Below, in pieces: positions 25,702 to 34,267 of a stretch of DNA of 64,000 nt. Source of the DNA: JACCTU01 sp963769665 (lineage in GTDB: Bacteria; Actinomycetota; Thermoleophilia; Gaiellales; Gaiellaceae); assembly GCA_963769665.1 (NCBI GenBank), contig CAVYMQ010000003.1, positions 372,001 through 436,000 of the forward strand. The letters run 5' to 3'. The position numbers and the translations under genes are program-made. Numbering within the stretch: the stretch's first letter is position 1; every line of letters begins with the position of its first letter. The notes under the pieces are model-generated. The model was not told where the DNA came from. It did no database searches and worked only from the letters and a program-made list of their open reading frames with translations.

Positions 25702-26595
25702 TCATGGCGCGGCGACTCTATCGACGGCCCACGCCCACTGAGCCGCGAGCCCGTCCTCGAGCTGCGTCGTCGGCGCCCAGCCGAGCTCCCGGGCGATCAG
25801 CGAGACGTCGGCTGCAGTGCGTCTGGCGTCGCCGCGGGCTGCGGGCTCGGCGCGGACGTCGAGCCGGCGCCCGCTGGCGCGCTCGAGCACGTCGATCGCT
25901 TCGCGCATCGTTGCCTCTTCGCCGCCGCCGACGTTGTAGATCGCGCCGCTCGTCCCGCGGTCCATCGCGCCGATCGTCGCGGCGACCGCGTCCGCGACGT
26001 ACGTGAAGGAGCGCGACGCGTCGCCGTAGAGCTCGAACTCGCGTCCCTCGAGCGCCGCCTCGACCAGCCGCGCGAACGCCATGTCGGGACGCTGGCGCGG
26101 GCCGTAGACGGTGAAGTAGCGAAGGCCGACCGCGTCGCGCCCGTACGCGCGCGCGAGGTGCTCGCAAGCGAGCTTCGTCACGCCATACGGCGAGATGGGG
26201 CTCGGGTGCGCGGACTCGGGCGTCGGGTATGCCTCTGCGTCGCCGTACACGGACGACGACGACGCGTAGACGACGCGCACGTCGGACTGCTCGAGCACGC
26301 GCTGGGTCGCGAGGACGTTTCGGCGCAGGTACACGTCGAGCTGCTCGAAGCTCGCGCGCACGCCCGGCTGGGCCGCAAGGTGGAAGACGCCGTCGACGCC
26401 GTCGAGCGGGAGCTCGTCCTCCGCGACGTCCAGGCAGAGGACCTCGAACGCGTGCGCATTCTCCAGCTTCAGCGACGGGTCGTAGTAGTCCGTGAAGAGG
26501 TCGATCGCGACGACCTCGTCACCGCGGGCGAGCAGCGCCTCGGTGAGGTGCGAGCCCATGAAGCCTGCGGCGCCGGTGACGAGGTAGCGGCTCAT
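25702..26595 (-). CDS. NDP-sugar epimerase/dehydratase (extended SDR)
   Basis: 297 residues from ATG 26595, overlapping the sulfotransferase stop (ATGA). VTGAAGFMGSHLTEALL nucleotide site, IDLFTDYYDPSLK, SSSSVYGDAEAYPTPE, catalytic YGVTK, then RYFTVYGPRQRPDMAF. The FTDYYDP and YGPRQRPDM patterns are seen in UDP-glucuronate 4-epimerases and related UDP-glucose epimerases. Second enzyme of this class in the window after 15916-16854. Last gene of the unit starting at 31130. Confidence 0.8.
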   Translation of the reverse strand: MSRYLVTGAAGFMGSHLTEALLARGDEVVAIDLFTDYYDPSLKLENAHAFEVLCLDVAEDELPLDGVDGVFHLAAQPGVRASFEQLDVYLRRNVLATQRVLEQSDVRVVYASSSSVYGDAEAYPTPESAHPSPISPYGVTKLACEHLARAYGRDAVGLRYFTVYGPRQRPDMAFARLVEAALEGREFELYGDASRSFTYVADAVAATIGAMDRGTSGAIYNVGGGEEATMREAIDVLERASGRRLDVRAEPAARGDARRTAADVSLIARELGWAPTTQLEDGLAAQWAWAVDRVAAP

Positions 26596-27545
26596 GTGCC
26601 CCGGCGAATGTAGACCTGGCGGGCCCGCCAGAGCGGCGACTTCCGCACCAGTGGCAGCGCCGTCGACCAGAGCGCCAGTCGCGTCGAGTACGCAGCACGC
26701 TCCGCCAGCACCCTGCCGCGGCGCCCCGGCCGGGGATGCGCGCGGTCGTACCCGAGCTCCGCGAGGAGGTCGCCGGCGATCGCCTCGAAGAGCGCAGCGT
26801 CGGCGGGCCGCAGCTCTTTGCGCCAGGAGCGTGTGTCGCGGACCGGCGGCTCGGCCAGGCGCGGATGGTCGGCGTAGAGCGCCGGGTCCTCGCGGCGGTG
26901 GTACTCGAGCATGCCCGGCTCGTACTCGAGCTCGAGGAACGTGCAGACCTCGCGGAGGTGCGACTCCGGCTGCTCGACGAGGTCTTCGTAGCGGAGCTCG
27001 TGGTACGGGTGGGTGCGACCGAACGCCTGGGCGCCCCGCACCTCACGCTGCCACGCGACCGCGAAGTCGCCGACGCCGCGCGGGCGGGCGAGGTTGAAGC
27101 GCGGCTTGCGGGTCATCGCGAGCAGCGAGACCGCAGCGTCGCGGCCGTCACGCACGATGTGCACGTAGCGTGCGCCCGGGAACGCCCGATCGAGCACGTC
27201 GAGGTGCTGCATGTAGAGCGGCGTCTTTTCCCCGAATCGAGGCTTACGCCTCGATTCGGCATAGAGCTCGAAGATCGACTGCACAGCCTGCGCGAACGTC
27301 GGCGTCGCGGGCAGCCGCGCACGCACCTGCTCGGGGTCGACGCCCCACTCGCGGAGACGCTCGAGCCGCTGGAGATCCTCGACGAACGCGTCGCGCTCCG
27401 GCCGCTCGCCGTGCCGGTCCCAGAGCTGCGGGAGAAAGTACGACTCGCTCGGGATCGCGAGCTGCGAGTGCGCGTCGAGCATCGCCTTGAGCAGGGTCGT
27501 GCCGCTCCGGGAGACGCCGAGGACGACGGTGGGGCTGCTGCTCAT
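26592..27545 (-). CDS. Sulfotransferase (PAPS-dependent)
   Basis: 317 residues from ATG 27545. The 5'-phosphosulfate loop VVLGVSRSGTTLLKAMLD opens the protein; RYVHIVRDGRDAAVSLLAM carries the Arg and Ser that bind the 3'-phosphate; LRYEDLVEQPE follows. These are the hallmarks of the Sulfotransfer_1/3 families, which move sulfate from PAPS to a hydroxyl or amine. Coupled to the beta-propeller gene upstream and the epimerase downstream, it probably sulfates a sugar of the glycan. No PAPS-making enzymes are nearby. Confidence 0.88.
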   Translation of the reverse strand: MSSSPTVVLGVSRSGTTLLKAMLDAHSQLAIPSESYFLPQLWDRHGERPERDAFVEDLQRLERLREWGVDPEQVRARLPATPTFAQAVQSIFELYAESRRKPRFGEKTPLYMQHLDVLDRAFPGARYVHIVRDGRDAAVSLLAMTRKPRFNLARPRGVGDFAVAWQREVRGAQAFGRTHPYHELRYEDLVEQPESHLREVCTFLELEYEPGMLEYHRREDPALYADHPRLAEPPVRDTRSWRKELRPADAALFEAIAGDLLAELGYDRAHPRPGRRGRVLAERAAYSTRLALWSTALPLVRKSPLWRARQVYIRRGT

Positions 27546-28780
27546 CGCGCGTCGAGCGCGTACACGCGGTGGTAGCCGGTCAGGTACACGCGGTCCGGGT
27601 CGGCGACGACCGGCGTGTACTTGCCGTCAGGGAACTGCCACACGGGCTTACCGGTGCGAGCGTCGAGGCCATACGTCCGCTCCTGCAGCGTCGAGAAGTA
27701 GACGATCCCGTTCACGACCGTCGGAGAGCCCGAGATCTTGCCGTTCGCGCGAAACCGCCAGCGCACCTGACCAGTCGCGGCGTCGAACGCGTAGAACCAC
27801 CGGGAGTAGGAGCCGATCAGGACGAGTTTGCGCCAGATCGCGGGCGACGCGTACACGTAGCCGCCCGTCGAATGCGACCAGCGCAGCTTTCCGGTCGTCG
27901 CGCCGAACGAGTACACCTTGCCGTCCGTGCCGCCGACGTAGACGCGGCCGTACGCAGCCGCAGGCGTCGAGTAGAACTGGCCGCGCTTGCCGAGCCGCTG
28001 CTGCGCCGACGCGCGCCAGAGCAGCTTGCCCGTCTGGCGGTTCAAGGCGTAGAGGTGATGGTCGTACGAGCCGACGAAGACGCGGTTGCCCGAGACCGTG
28101 ACGCCGCCCTTGATCTTGTCCTTCGTCTTGAAGGACCACTTCAGCTTCCCGGTCGCCGCGTAGAGCGCGTACACGCGGCCGCTCCAGTCCCCGAGGTAGA
28201 CGACGCGATCGACGACGACAGGCGACGATTCGCTCGGTGCGATTCGCGCTTGCCAACGGAACTGACCGAACCCCGCGAAGCGCGCGATCACGAGGCCCGT
28301 CAGCCCTTTCTGGTTGCCGCGGTTGCACGGGTGCTTGGCCAGGTACGTCTGGATCACGAGGTGCTCCCAGACCGCCGGCGAGCTCGCCACGCAGCGCCCG
28401 GAGTCCTTCTTCCACGCGCGTTTGCCGGTCTTCGCGTTGACGGCGTAGAGACGGCCGTAGTTGTTCGTGAAGTAGAGGCGCCCGTAGCCGATCGCCGGCG
28501 GGAACTCGACGAGCGTGCGCGCGCGGAAGAACCAGCGGATCTTGTAGGGCGGGCGGTGCTGGTAGTTCGCCACATGGTGGCGCTCGGGATCGAACCCGTA
28601 CGCGGGCCAGAAGACGCCCGGCTCCGCCGGTGCCGGCGGAGCGACCTCCGTCGGCGTGAACTCCTCCGTCGAGGAGCCGCGGATGTCCTGGCCCTGGCGG
28701 TACCGGAGGCCCCCATAGATCCCGGCCGCCACGAGCCCGAGCAGGAGCAGCGCGGCGCCCCCGAGGAGCGCGCGCTTCAT
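27542..28780 (-). CDS. Membrane-anchored PQQ-type beta-propeller protein
   Basis: 412 residues from GTG or ATG at 28780. One N-terminal membrane segment (residues 3-24), a Ser/Thr/Pro-rich linker (EEFTPTEVAPPAPAEPG), then about seven propeller blades with the repeating pattern YAVNAKTGKRAWK, YALYAATGKLKWS, YALNRQTGKLLWR, YSFGATTGKLRWS, YAFDAATGQVRWR and YGLDARTGKPVWQ. This is the PQQ-like (BamB-like) fold, located outside the membrane. Cysteines at GRCVASS and HPCNRGN could pair. Tandem with a second propeller gene; probably a binding or scaffold protein, no catalytic residues evident. Confidence 0.82.
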   Translation of the reverse strand: MKRALLGGAALLLLGLVAAGIYGGLRYRQGQDIRGSSTEEFTPTEVAPPAPAEPGVFWPAYGFDPERHHVANYQHRPPYKIRWFFRARTLVEFPPAIGYGRLYFTNNYGRLYAVNAKTGKRAWKKDSGRCVASSPAVWEHLVIQTYLAKHPCNRGNQKGLTGLVIARFAGFGQFRWQARIAPSESSPVVVDRVVYLGDWSGRVYALYAATGKLKWSFKTKDKIKGGVTVSGNRVFVGSYDHHLYALNRQTGKLLWRASAQQRLGKRGQFYSTPAAAYGRVYVGGTDGKVYSFGATTGKLRWSHSTGGYVYASPAIWRKLVLIGSYSRWFYAFDAATGQVRWRFRANGKISGSPTVVNGIVYFSTLQERTYGLDARTGKPVWQFPDGKYTPVVADPDRVYLTGYHRVYALDAR

Positions 28781-30150
28781 CGCGCCCGGCGTTTCGGGTC
28801 GACGGCGTACAGGCGCGAGTAGCCGTGCAGGAGGAGCCGCCGCCCGTTGCCGGAGACGGGGACGTACTCGCCGTGCGGGAAGCGGAGCAGCACGCGGCCG
28901 GACAGCGCGTCAGCGCCGACGATGCGCCCGCGGGTCGAGCCCGCGTAGGCGACGCCGCTGACCACCGTGACCGCGCCGGAGATCGGCCCACCGGCACGCA
29001 CCGACCAGAGCACGCGGCCGTTCGAAGCGGCGACGGCGTACATCCGCCCGTTGTACGAGCCGAAGAAGACGCGTCCGGCCCAGACCGCCGGCGACGAGTA
29101 GACGTACGAGCCCGTGCCGACGCGCCAGAGGTAGCGCCCGCCGGTCGAGAACGCCGTCAGCGAGCCGCCGGTCGAGGACGGCACGAACACGCGGCTACCG
29201 AGCACGGCGGGCGTCCCGTAGACCTTGCCGTTCACGCCGCCCGTCCAGATCCGTCGCCCGTCGCGCGTGCGCACCGCCAGGACGCGGCCGCAGTAGTCGC
29301 CGATGAACAGCGCCCCGCCGGTGATCGCCGCGCTCGACGTGATCTTGCAGTTCCCGCCGCGCACCCAGCGGAACGTCCGCCGCTCGAGGTCGAGCGCGTA
29401 GAGGCGCCCGTTGTGCGCACCGAAGTAGTCGACGCCGTAGCGGACGATCGGCGACGACTCGATCGCCGAGCCCACGTACTTCGACCAGAGCACCTTGCCG
29501 TTCGAGCGCTGGAGGACCCAGACCCGCCCGCGCATGGTGTGCAGCACGAGCTTGTCGCCCCAGATCGCCAGCGACGACGCGTTCTTCTGCCGCAGGTTCC
29601 GCCGCCAGCCGACCTTGCCGTCGCGCATCGAGATCGCCCGCACCGTGCCGCTGTAGTTCGCGATGTACGCGACGCCTTCCGAGACGACCGCGGGGAACTC
29701 GATCAGTCCGCCAAGCCCACGCGTCCACGCAACGCGAAACGGCGGCCTGATCGCGATGTGCTTCTGAGTCTGGGAACGCGCGTGCGTCGCGCCGTACATC
29801 GTCCACTGCAGCGAGCGCCGGTAGACGCGGACGACGACGCGGCGACGCTGCTTGAACGGCGGGCGCGCGAGCTTGTCGAGGTAGCCCTTCGCCGTGATGC
29901 GAACCGGGACCGAGCGGCGGCACTTCAGGCGGTGCCAGACCTGCCCCTTGGCGTTGGACTCCGCGACGCGGTTTGCAACCGAGACGCTCGCACTCCGAAC
30001 CGGCTTGTGCGTGTCGCCGTTCATCACCGTGACCCGGACGAGCGCCGGCTTGCAGGACGCCGCGGGCGTGACGGCCTCGTCGCTCTGTGCGTCGCCGCAC
30101 GCCGTTGCCACGGCCGCGAAGGCCGCAAGGAGGGCGATGCGCCGCTTCAC
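28777..30150 (-). CDS. PQQ-type beta-propeller lipoprotein with N-terminal domain
   Basis: 457 residues from GTG 30150. A lipobox (AAVATAC) at residues 12-18 predicts a lipid-anchored protein. Residues 30-110 (VRVTVMNGDTHKPVRSASVSV, VRITAKGYLDKLARPP) look like a small carboxypeptidase-regulatory/CNA_B-like beta-sandwich. Blades follow: VWVLQRSNGKVLWS, YALDLERRTFRW, AVRTRDGRRIWTGG, YAVAASNGRVLWS. The tandem neighbour lacks the sandwich domain. Cysteines in GGNCKITS and GDYCGRV may form a disulfide. An extracellular sensing or assembly role is only a guess. Confidence 0.8.
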   Translation of the reverse strand: MKRRIALLAAFAAVATACGDAQSDEAVTPAASCKPALVRVTVMNGDTHKPVRSASVSVANRVAESNAKGQVWHRLKCRRSVPVRITAKGYLDKLARPPFKQRRRVVVRVYRRSLQWTMYGATHARSQTQKHIAIRPPFRVAWTRGLGGLIEFPAVVSEGVAYIANYSGTVRAISMRDGKVGWRRNLRQKNASSLAIWGDKLVLHTMRGRVWVLQRSNGKVLWSKYVGSAIESSPIVRYGVDYFGAHNGRLYALDLERRTFRWVRGGNCKITSSAAITGGALFIGDYCGRVLAVRTRDGRRIWTGGVNGKVYGTPAVLGSRVFVPSSTGGSLTAFSTGGRYLWRVGTGSYVYSSPAVWAGRVFFGSYNGRMYAVAASNGRVLWSVRAGGPISGAVTVVSGVAYAGSTRGRIVGADALSGRVLLRFPHGEYVPVSGNGRRLLLHGYSRLYAVDPKRRAR

Positions 30151-31130
30151 GCCTGGCTTGGTTCGGAGACGCCGTCGAACGGTTCGAGGGTACCGTCGGC
30201 GTCGGCGACAAGGGTCAGGCCCGAGAAGTAGCGCGTCATCACGACGCCCTCGCGGAACTCGCCGAGGCGCGGCTCGGGCCGCTCGCCGCGAGCGAGCGCG
30301 AGCGTGAGCTCCGGGTAGCGGCTCCCGGCCGCGGTCGGGAGCGGGAACGCGCCGCCGAAGCGCGGGTTGACGTCGGTGACGTAGTGCATGCCGTCGGCTC
30401 GCGGAAGCACTGGATGTTCGCAGGCCCGACCAGGTCGAGCGTCTCGGCGACGCGACGCCCGACCTCGATCAGCTGCCAGTCCTTGATCGTCTGCCCCTTG
30501 ATCGACTCGCCGCCCTTCGACTCGATCATCGTGCGCGGGATCGCGTTCAGGCAGCGGCCGTCGAAGTCGCAGAAGACGTCGATCGAGAACTCCTCGCCGC
30601 GGCAGAACGGCTGCACCACGACGGGACGGTCGTGTAGCGGAGGAAGAAGTCGAGCTCGCTCGCGGTCCCGCGCGGTAGATGTGCCGCGAGCCGAAGCCCT
30701 CGCGCGCCTTGACGAGCACCGGGAACTCGAGGTCGACGGGCACCTCCGTCGGCAGCCACGTCGGCGGCGAGGCGATCCCGCGCTGCTCGAACAGGCGGTG
30801 CGCGAGGTACTTGTCGCCCAGCCGCGCGACGACGTCGGCCTCGGGGAGGAGGACGAGCGCGCGCAGCTGGTCGCGCGCGCGCGCGAGCACGACGTGGTCG
30901 AGGTCGGTCAGCGGGATGATCAACTTCACGTCGTGGCGCTCGACGAGCTCGCGCAGCGCCGGGACGTAGCCCGGGTCGTCGACACGCGGGACGAGCGCGT
31001 AGGCGTCGGCGTGGTACGGCGCGGGCGCGAGCGGGTTGACGTCGGCGGCGATCGTCGTCGCGCCGGCGGCGCGGAAGGCCGAGACGATGTCGACGCGCTG
31101 GCCGGCGCACGTGAAGAGAACGGCCGTCAC
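30147..31130 (-). CDS. ATP-grasp enzyme, carbamoyl-phosphate-synthase-like (frameshifted)
   Basis: About 327 residues from GTG 31130. The N-terminal pre-ATP-grasp domain (VLFTCAGQRVDIVSAF, DVNPLAPAPYHAD, LIIPLTDLDH) is intact; then comes FPVLVKAREGFGSRHIY (phosphate loop), VQPFCRGEEFSIDVF and YVTDVNPRFGGAFPLP (metal site). Three single-base losses split it: in a CCC at about 30,666, a GGG at about 30,624 and a GG at about 30,396. Restoring one G or C at each rejoins the domain. Such ATP-grasp ligases join a carboxylate to an amine; the substrate is unknown. It heads the operon containing the two propellers and the sulfotransferase. Confidence 0.75.
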   Translation of the reverse strand: MTAVLFTCAGQRVDIVSAFRAAGATTIAADVNPLAPAPYHADAYALVPRVDDPGYVPALRELVERHDVKLIIPLTDLDHVVLARARDQLRALVLLPEADVVARLGDKYLAHRLFEQRGIASPPTWLPTEVPVDLEFPVLVKAREGFGSRHIYRAGPRASSTSSSATRPSRRGAAVLPRRGVLDRRLLRLRRPLPERDPAHDDRVEGRRVDQGADDQGLAADRGRASRRRDARPGRACEHPVLPRADGMHYVTDVNPRFGGAFPLPTAAGSRYPELTLALARGERPEPRLGEFREGVVMTRYFSGLTLVADADGTLEPFDGVSEPSQA

Positions 31131-31138
31131 GGCGGGTC

Positions 31139-31148
31139 AGGTTAGCTT
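31139..31148. promoter_or_regulatory. Divergent pair of leaderless-type -10 boxes
   Basis: Minus-strand TAACCT (31144-31139) ends 8 bases before the GTG at 31130. Plus-strand TAGCTT (31143-31148) ends 6 bases before the GTG at 31155. The two hexamers overlap by two bases, so the promoters cannot both be fully occupied at once. Confidence 0.55.
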
Positions 31149-31154
31149 CGGTCT

Positions 31155-31844
31155 GTGCTGGAGCGTTTCCTCTACCCGATCTTTCGCCGCGTCGACTTCC
31201 GCGGCAAGGGCCGGCTGCGCCGGCGCGTCCCGGTGCGGGCCGAGGGGACGGCGGTCGCGTCGTTTCCGGGCGGGCTCCGGCTGGAGCTCGACCTGCGCGA
31301 GTCGCTCCAGCGCGACTTCCTCTTCGGCCTGTCGACCGGCGCGAGCTCGACCTCGTGCGCGAGCACCTCGGTGACGGCGACTCGTCGACGTCGGGGCCAC
31401 GTCGGCCTCTACACCGTGGCCGCCGCGCTCAGGGCCGGGCCGCGGCTGGCCTTCGAGCCGGACCCGTCGGCGCGCGAGCAGCTCGACGGAACCTCGGTCA
31501 ACGGGCGGGAGAGGGCTCGTCGGTCCGGGGCCGCGGCGACGCGGCGGGACGGCGCGCTTCAAACGCCGGCTACCGCCGACGCGTCGTGCGGGAGCCCGGC
31601 CGGAGGTCGCTCCGCGAGGGGGAGCCGATGGCGCGGGTCACGCGGTCGCGCGGAGGTCGGGCAGCCGGCTTGCGTCGACGGGTCGAGGCGGCCTCGAGGC
31701 GGCGGGGTCCACGTCGTCGCCGGTGCGCGAATGTTCGAGCGACTCCCCGGCGCACGTCGGGTGACCGACGGCGCCGGCTACGCGGAAGCTGCGCTACTCG
31801 CGCCGCCGCGTCGGCCGAGGGCCAAGCGGGGTAGGGCGGGCTAG
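31155..31844 (+). pseudogene. FkbM-family methyltransferase, heavily frameshifted
   Basis: From GTG 31155 the reading is good to about 31,340 (FPGGLRLELDLRESLQRDFLFGL), then shifts frame to give LDLVREHLGDGDS, returns for HVGLYTVAAALRAG and LAFEPDPSAREQL, and after about 31,520 no frame can be followed far. The recognisable pieces, in order, are the FkbM motif I region (VREHLGDGDS...HVGLY) and motif II (FEPDPSA). It is too disrupted to reconstruct; whether this is decay or dense sequence error cannot be told here. It ends tail to tail with the sugar transferase gene. Confidence 0.55.
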
Positions 31845-32445
31845 TGACCGCGCTCCTCGCGCCAGCCGCCGGTCGCGCCCTTGTACGTGCCGGCGAAGAG
31901 GGCGAGCGGCGTCGCGCGAGGATCTTCAGGTCGACGCGCGGCGAGCGGTGCTCGACGTACCAGACGTCGAGCTCGATCCGCTCGTCCCACGGCAGCGCGG
32001 CGCGGCCGTGGATCTGCGCCCACCCGGTGAGCCCGGGCTTGACGTCGAGCCGGCGCCGCTGGCGCGGCGTGTAGCGCTCGACCTGGTAGGCGAGCGTCGG
32101 CCGCGGGCCGATCAGGCTCATCTCGCCGCGGAGCACGTTCCAGAGCTGCGGCAGCTCGTCGACCGAGAGCCGGCGGAGGAGACGGCCGACGCGCGTGATC
32201 CGCGCGTCGCCGCGGTCGACGGCGAAGCCCGCCCCTTCGCTCGGCGCCGACGACCATCGTCCGCAGCTTCAGGAGCTCGAACTCGTCGCCGCCGAGCCCG
32301 ACGCGTCGCTGCCGGTAGAGCACCGGCCCGCGATCCTCGAGCTTGATCGCCAGCGCCGCGACCGCGAGCAGCGGGCTCGTGACGACGAGCCCGAGCCCGG
32401 CGCCGACGAGGTCGAGCGGCTCCCACGCCGCGATCGTACGTAGAC
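31841..32445 (-). CDS. Undecaprenyl-phosphate sugar transferase, short form (frameshifted)
   Basis: About 200 residues: one N-terminal membrane segment (LDLVGAGLGLVVTSPLLAVAAL), then RGPVLYRQRRVGLGGDEF, LLKLRTMVVGAE, LSVDELPQLWNVLRGEM, SLIGPRPTLAYQVERYTPRQ and KPGLTGWAQIHGRAALPWDERI, ending TYKGATGGW. It is the catalytic domain alone, like PglC, unlike the long WbaP type at 1329-2834. Frame breaks lie near 32,240 and 31,920. The start is not clear because one frame runs through from the upstream methyltransferase; a true fusion is possible but unlikely. Last gene of the long operon from 45,196. Confidence 0.75.
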
Positions 32446-33324
32446 GCTGTCGGCCGCGTGTCAGCGGCGGACGGCGCGAGACGCGGCGCAGCGCCTCCGA
32501 GGCCTGCACGAGCGCGCGGTAGCGGCGCGGCAGGAGCTCGAGATCGGCCGGCTGCGGGTTGAGCGTGAGGAAGCCGTCGACCGCGAGCTCGGTCGGCCCG
32601 ACGCGCGCGCGAACTCGTCGCGCAGCTCGCCCGGGCTCCAGTAGCGGACGTCGAAGAGCGTCCGCGGCTCGCGGAAGCGCCGCTCGCGCGCCTGGTTCAC
32701 GAGGTCTGCGCGCCCCAGACGTTCGCCATCTGCACGAGCGAGCGCCCGCCCGGGGCGAGCACGCGGCCGAGCTCGGCGAACGAGGCGAGCGCGTCGTGCT
32801 TCGCGAAGTGCTGGAAGACGCTGTACGAGAAGACGACGTCGAAGGTCCGTCGGCGAACGGCAGGTGGCGCGCGTCGGCGACGACGTACTTCGCCTCGACG
32901 TCGAGCTGCTCGGCGACGCGGCGCGCGGCGCGGATCGCGTCGAGCGAGGGGTCGACGCCGACGACGCGGTAGCCGCGCCGCGCGGCGCTCACGCACCAGC
33001 GGCCCCAGTTGCAGCCGACCTCGAGGAACGTACGGCCCTCGCCCGGCGGCAGCCGGATCTCGGGGATCGGGTACTCGTGGACGTTGCCGATCAGGTGGCG
33101 GTAGAGGTTGCCGCAGGTCGCGGCGATCACGTCGTGGACGAGGCGATCCCCGGTCGCGCGTCGGCGCCGGCGCGCTCGAGCGAGCGTGGCAGGCCGCGTG
33201 CGTCGGCCGCTCCTCCTCGACGAGCAGGAGCGGGATCCCGTCGACGACCGGGTACCCGTGGCCCTGCGCAGCAGCTCGCCGTCGCGCTAGCGCGCTCCGG
33301 TCGCGCGGGCAGGCGAGTGGTCAA
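32440..33324 (-). CDS. Trm112-domain class I methyltransferase, tandem copy 2 (frameshifted)
   Basis: Starts at TTG 33324, overlapping the upstream TGA. The N-terminal 60 residues resemble a Trm112-like module (GYPVVDGIPLLLV), then NLYRHLIGNVHEYPIPEIRLP, motif I FLEVGCNWGRWCVSAARRG, VVGVDPSLDAIRAARRVAEQL, VVADARHLPFAD, FSYSVFQHFAKHD and LGRVLAPGGRSLVQM. The ending DGFLTLNPQPADLELLP matches the adjacent copy. At least three single-base breaks (about 33,250, 32,850, 32,610). Probably modifies a sugar or lipid-linked sugar; the zinc-ligand cysteines seen in the other copy appear lost here. Confidence 0.7.
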
Positions 33325-34267
33325 CGCGGGACGGCGCGGACGTTGACGCTGTCGGCGAGGTTCGTCAGCGCGTGGACGCGCCTGCAGCGCCGTCCGAGAC
33401 GCGGACGAGCACGCGGAAGCGCGCGCGGCAGCAGGTCGAGGTCGCTCGTCTGCGGGTTGAGCGTGAAGAAGCCGTCCGTCGTGAGCGCGGTCGGGCCGAC
33501 GATCCGCCCACGACGCGGCGCAGCTCGCGCGGCGTCCAGTAGCGCACCTCGAAGCGCGTCGCCCTCGCGGAAGCGGCGCCGCGCGAGCTGGTCGACGTTG
33601 CGCGCGCCGAGCGCGTTCGGCATCTGCACCCAGGTGTAGCCGTCGGCTTCAGCGCGCGGCGATCTCGCGAGCGAGACGCGAACGTCGGCCTTCGAGAAGT
33701 GCTGGAGCACGCCGTAGGAGAAGACGACGTCGAAGCGCCCGTCGCGGAACGGGCAGGTGGCGGCCGTCGGCGACGACGTACGCGCGTCGATCCCGAGCTG
33801 GCGCGCGATCCGGCGGGCGGCGACGATCGCCTCGAACGACGGGTCGATCCCGATCGCGTCGTAGCCGGCGCGCGCCGCGGCGAGCGTCCAGCGGCCCCAG
33901 TTGCAGCCGATGTCGAGCAGGGTCTGGCCGTTGCCCGGCGGGAGCGGGAAGGCCGGGATCGGGTAGCGCGCGATCCCCTCGGCGAGGTGCCGGTAGAGGT
34001 TGCCGTGCGTGCCGATGATCAGCTCGGCGACGTACGGGTCGACACCGTCGCCCTCGACCTCCGGCGGCAGCGCGCCGCGGACGGCCTCGATCTGCTCCGG
34101 CTTCGACCAGTAGCCGGGCTGCGTCGGGTCGGCGTCGTCGAGCACGAGCACCGGGATCCCGTCGACGAACGGGTACTCGTGGCCGCTGCTCGCAGCGCAG
34201 GCGCTCGCCGTCGACGCGGAGCGGCGAGCTGGTCGCGCGGGCACGCGAGGCGGTCGACGAGCGTCAT
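33321..34267 (-). CDS. Trm112-domain class I methyltransferase, tandem copy 1 (frameshifted)
   Basis: Starts at ATG 34267 behind a strong GGAGGGAA ribosome-binding site. N-terminus LACPRDQLA and YPFVDGIPVLVLDD form a Trm112-like zinc-ribbon module. Then GNLYRHLAEGIARYPIP, motif I TLLDIGCNWGRWTLAAARAG, IGIDPSFEAIVAARRIARQL, FSYGVLQHFSKADVR and the ending DGFFTLNPQTSDLDLLP. The same layout and wording as the next gene shows tandem duplication. Breaks near 34,190, 33,760, 33,650 and 33,410. Coupled to the GT2 gene upstream (ATGA). Confidence 0.72.

Noticed and set aside
31841..33130. Methyltransferase fused to an undecaprenyl-phosphate sugar transferase
   Set aside because: One frame does run from one into the other, but the methyltransferase is frameshifted in between and its tandem copy ends just after the same motif with a stop. 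I treat them as two genes with a corrupted junction.
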